A DNA stretch of 64,000 nucleotides from an uncultured Bacteroidales bacterium (lineage in GTDB: Bacteria; Bacteroidota; Bacteroidia; Bacteroidales; Bacteroidaceae). Numbering within the stretch: position 1 is the stretch's first letter; the number at the start of each line of letters is the position of its first letter. Positions 63,040 to 64,000 of the stretch are shown here, piece by piece. Under the pieces are notes generated by a model. That model saw nothing but the letters and a program-made list of their open reading frames with translations. It ran no database searches and was not told the DNA's origin. Location: contig CACYYM010000012.1 in the NCBI GenBank assembly GCA_902778625.1, forward strand, positions 23,582 through 87,581, written 5' to 3'. Both the position numbers and the translations under genes were made by a program.

Positions 63040-64000
63040 TTATTCTTTATCTAATTTATACTTAGAAATGTCGGTTCCAAACGACAGATTCAGACTCTCG
63101 AGCAAATCATCAAGCTCCGTGAGCGATTTCTTACCGAAGTTCCTGAACTTAAGCAGGTCAGTCTTGTTGTACTGAACCAAATCGCCAAGGGTGTCAACAT
63201 CGGCAGCCTTAAGGCAATTCAGAGCACGAACAGACAAGTCCATATCCACAAGCTTAGTCTTCAGGAGCTGGCGCATGTGCAGAACCTCCTCGTCGAACTC
63301 ATCGTTCACGTCCATCTCGCTGTTCTCGAGCGTAATCTTCTCGTCAGAGAACAGCATGAAGTGGTGAATGAGAATGCGAGCAGCTTCCTTGAGCGCATCC
63401 TTCGGGTGAATGGAACCATCAGTGGTAATCTCAAGCACAAGCTTCTCGTAGTCGGTCTTCTGCTCAACGCGGAAGTTCTCTACTGCGTACTTGACATTCC
63501 TGATTGGTGTGTAAATTGAATCGATAGGGATAACATTCACATCGGTGCAGAAAGGGCGGTTCTCGTCTGCGGGAACGTAGCCTCTACCCTTATTGATGCT
63601 GATTTCCATACGCAAGGATGCCTTAGGATCCAGATGGCAAATCACCAGCTCGGGGTTCAGCACTTCGAAGCCTACCAGATACTTGTTGAAGTCACCTGCC
63701 TTGAGCTCCGTAGCGTTCTCAACCGTAACAGTAACTTTCTCTGTCTCGAAGTCTTCCACAACCTGCTTGAATCTTACCTGCTTCAAGTTCAATATAATGT
63801 TGGTGACATCTTCCTTGACTCCAGGCACTGTAGCGAACTCGTGCTCAACGCCAGAGATAGACACGGTGTTGATAGCGAAGCCATCAAGCGAGGAGAGAAG
63901 GATGCGGCGTAAAGCATTACCAATGGTAGTACCAAAACCACCTTCCAAGGGGCGGAATTCGAACTTACCGTACTTGTCATCCGCCTCCAACATTATAACC
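63040..64000 (-). CDS. rpoA: RNA polymerase alpha subunit, 5' end outside window
   Basis: At least 319 residues. The first in-window Met is at 63993, but the frame stays open to base 64000 and relatives start about 13 residues earlier, so the gene is cut at its 5' end. The N-terminal dimerisation domain ([23 protein letters not shown]) and the C-terminal domain ([35 protein letters not shown]) are both present. Confidence 0.96.
   Translation of the reverse strand, partial: VIMLEADDKYGKFEFRPLEGGFGTTIGNALRRILLSSLDGFAINTVSISGVEHEFATVPGVKEDVTNIILNLKQVRFKQVVEDFETEKVTVTVENATELKAGDFNKYLVGFEVLNPELVICHLDPKASLRMEISINKGRGYVPADENRPFCTDVNVIPIDSIYTPIRNVKYAVENFRVEQKTDYEKLVLEITTDGSIHPKDALKEAARILIHHFMLFSDEKITLENSEMDVNDEFDEEVLHMRQLLKTKLVDMDLSVRALNCLKAADVDTLGDLVQYNKTDLLKFRNFGKKSLTELDDLLESLNLSFGTDISKYKLDKE

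Overview
This 64 kb window (about 53% GC) comes from a member of the Bacteroidota, order Bacteroidales, most probably a Prevotellaceae relative. The evidence is the many TAnnTTTG promoter elements (four with a perfect TTG-N19-TAnnTTTG layout), GH92/GH125 mannosidases, SPII-type lipoproteins, Bacteroidetes-style C-terminal sorting-like tails, an ECF sigma with a membrane partner, and the rpoA-rplQ order. No rRNA, tRNA, phage, IS element or CRISPR array was seen.

Region 1 (1-12248, + strand) is a beta-mannan utilisation locus: a cellobiose/mannobiose 2-epimerase (5' end outside the window), an AraC regulator, a GH26-CE7 protein, a GH59-GH26 protein, a GH36 alpha-galactosidase, a GH130 mannosylglucose phosphorylase and a GPH-family sugar symporter. 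Together they fit the known Bacteroides route: mannan to mannobiose, epimerised to mannosylglucose, then phosphorolysed to mannose-1-phosphate and glucose. Region 2 (12245-22336) holds an SPFH protein, an M28 peptidase, a GH78-like hydrolase, a Gfo/Idh/MocA oxidoreductase, a CDF metal exporter, two small proteins, NhaD, and a broken NhaP2-type antiporter.

Region 3 (22454-35578, - strand) has a second mannanase unit (AraC paralogue, GH5_7 mannanase lipoprotein, Xaa-Pro aminopeptidase, C1B peptidase), then an operon of C1B peptidase, rbfA, a LolE-like permease and an anSME-type radical SAM enzyme, and then a GH5 glycanase, a 60-residue protein and a glutathione peroxidase. Region 4 (36375-40789) holds a tiny transcription unit and the mannose operon: phosphomannose isomerase, ROK kinase and MFS sugar transporter. 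Region 5 (40937-44446) is ECF sigma/partner, argB, rsgA and frr.

Region 6 (44577-48816) is a five-gene cluster: VTC-domain protein, DUF4956 membrane protein, DUF2490 barrel, a small secreted protein and a Cthe_2159-type carbohydrate-binding protein. Region 7 (48900-55732) has rfbA, a Dabb protein, a porin, CcsA/ResB cytochrome c assembly, exonuclease III and a Wzx-like flippase. Region 8 (56108-62229) is an alpha-mannan/N-glycan operon: GH92, GH125 and a transglutaminase-like lipoprotein. The window closes with rplQ and the 3' part of rpoA.

Between genes two kinds of unexplained repeat recur. One is a set of arrays with an exact or near-exact 22-bp period but several unrelated sequences. The other is tracts of about four heptamers (or octamers), found at the -33 region of promoters, at operon junctions and inside two genes. 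Two apparent deletions stand out: the GH26 module of the first mannanase lacks its nucleophile segment, and the NhaP2-type antiporter lacks its middle.
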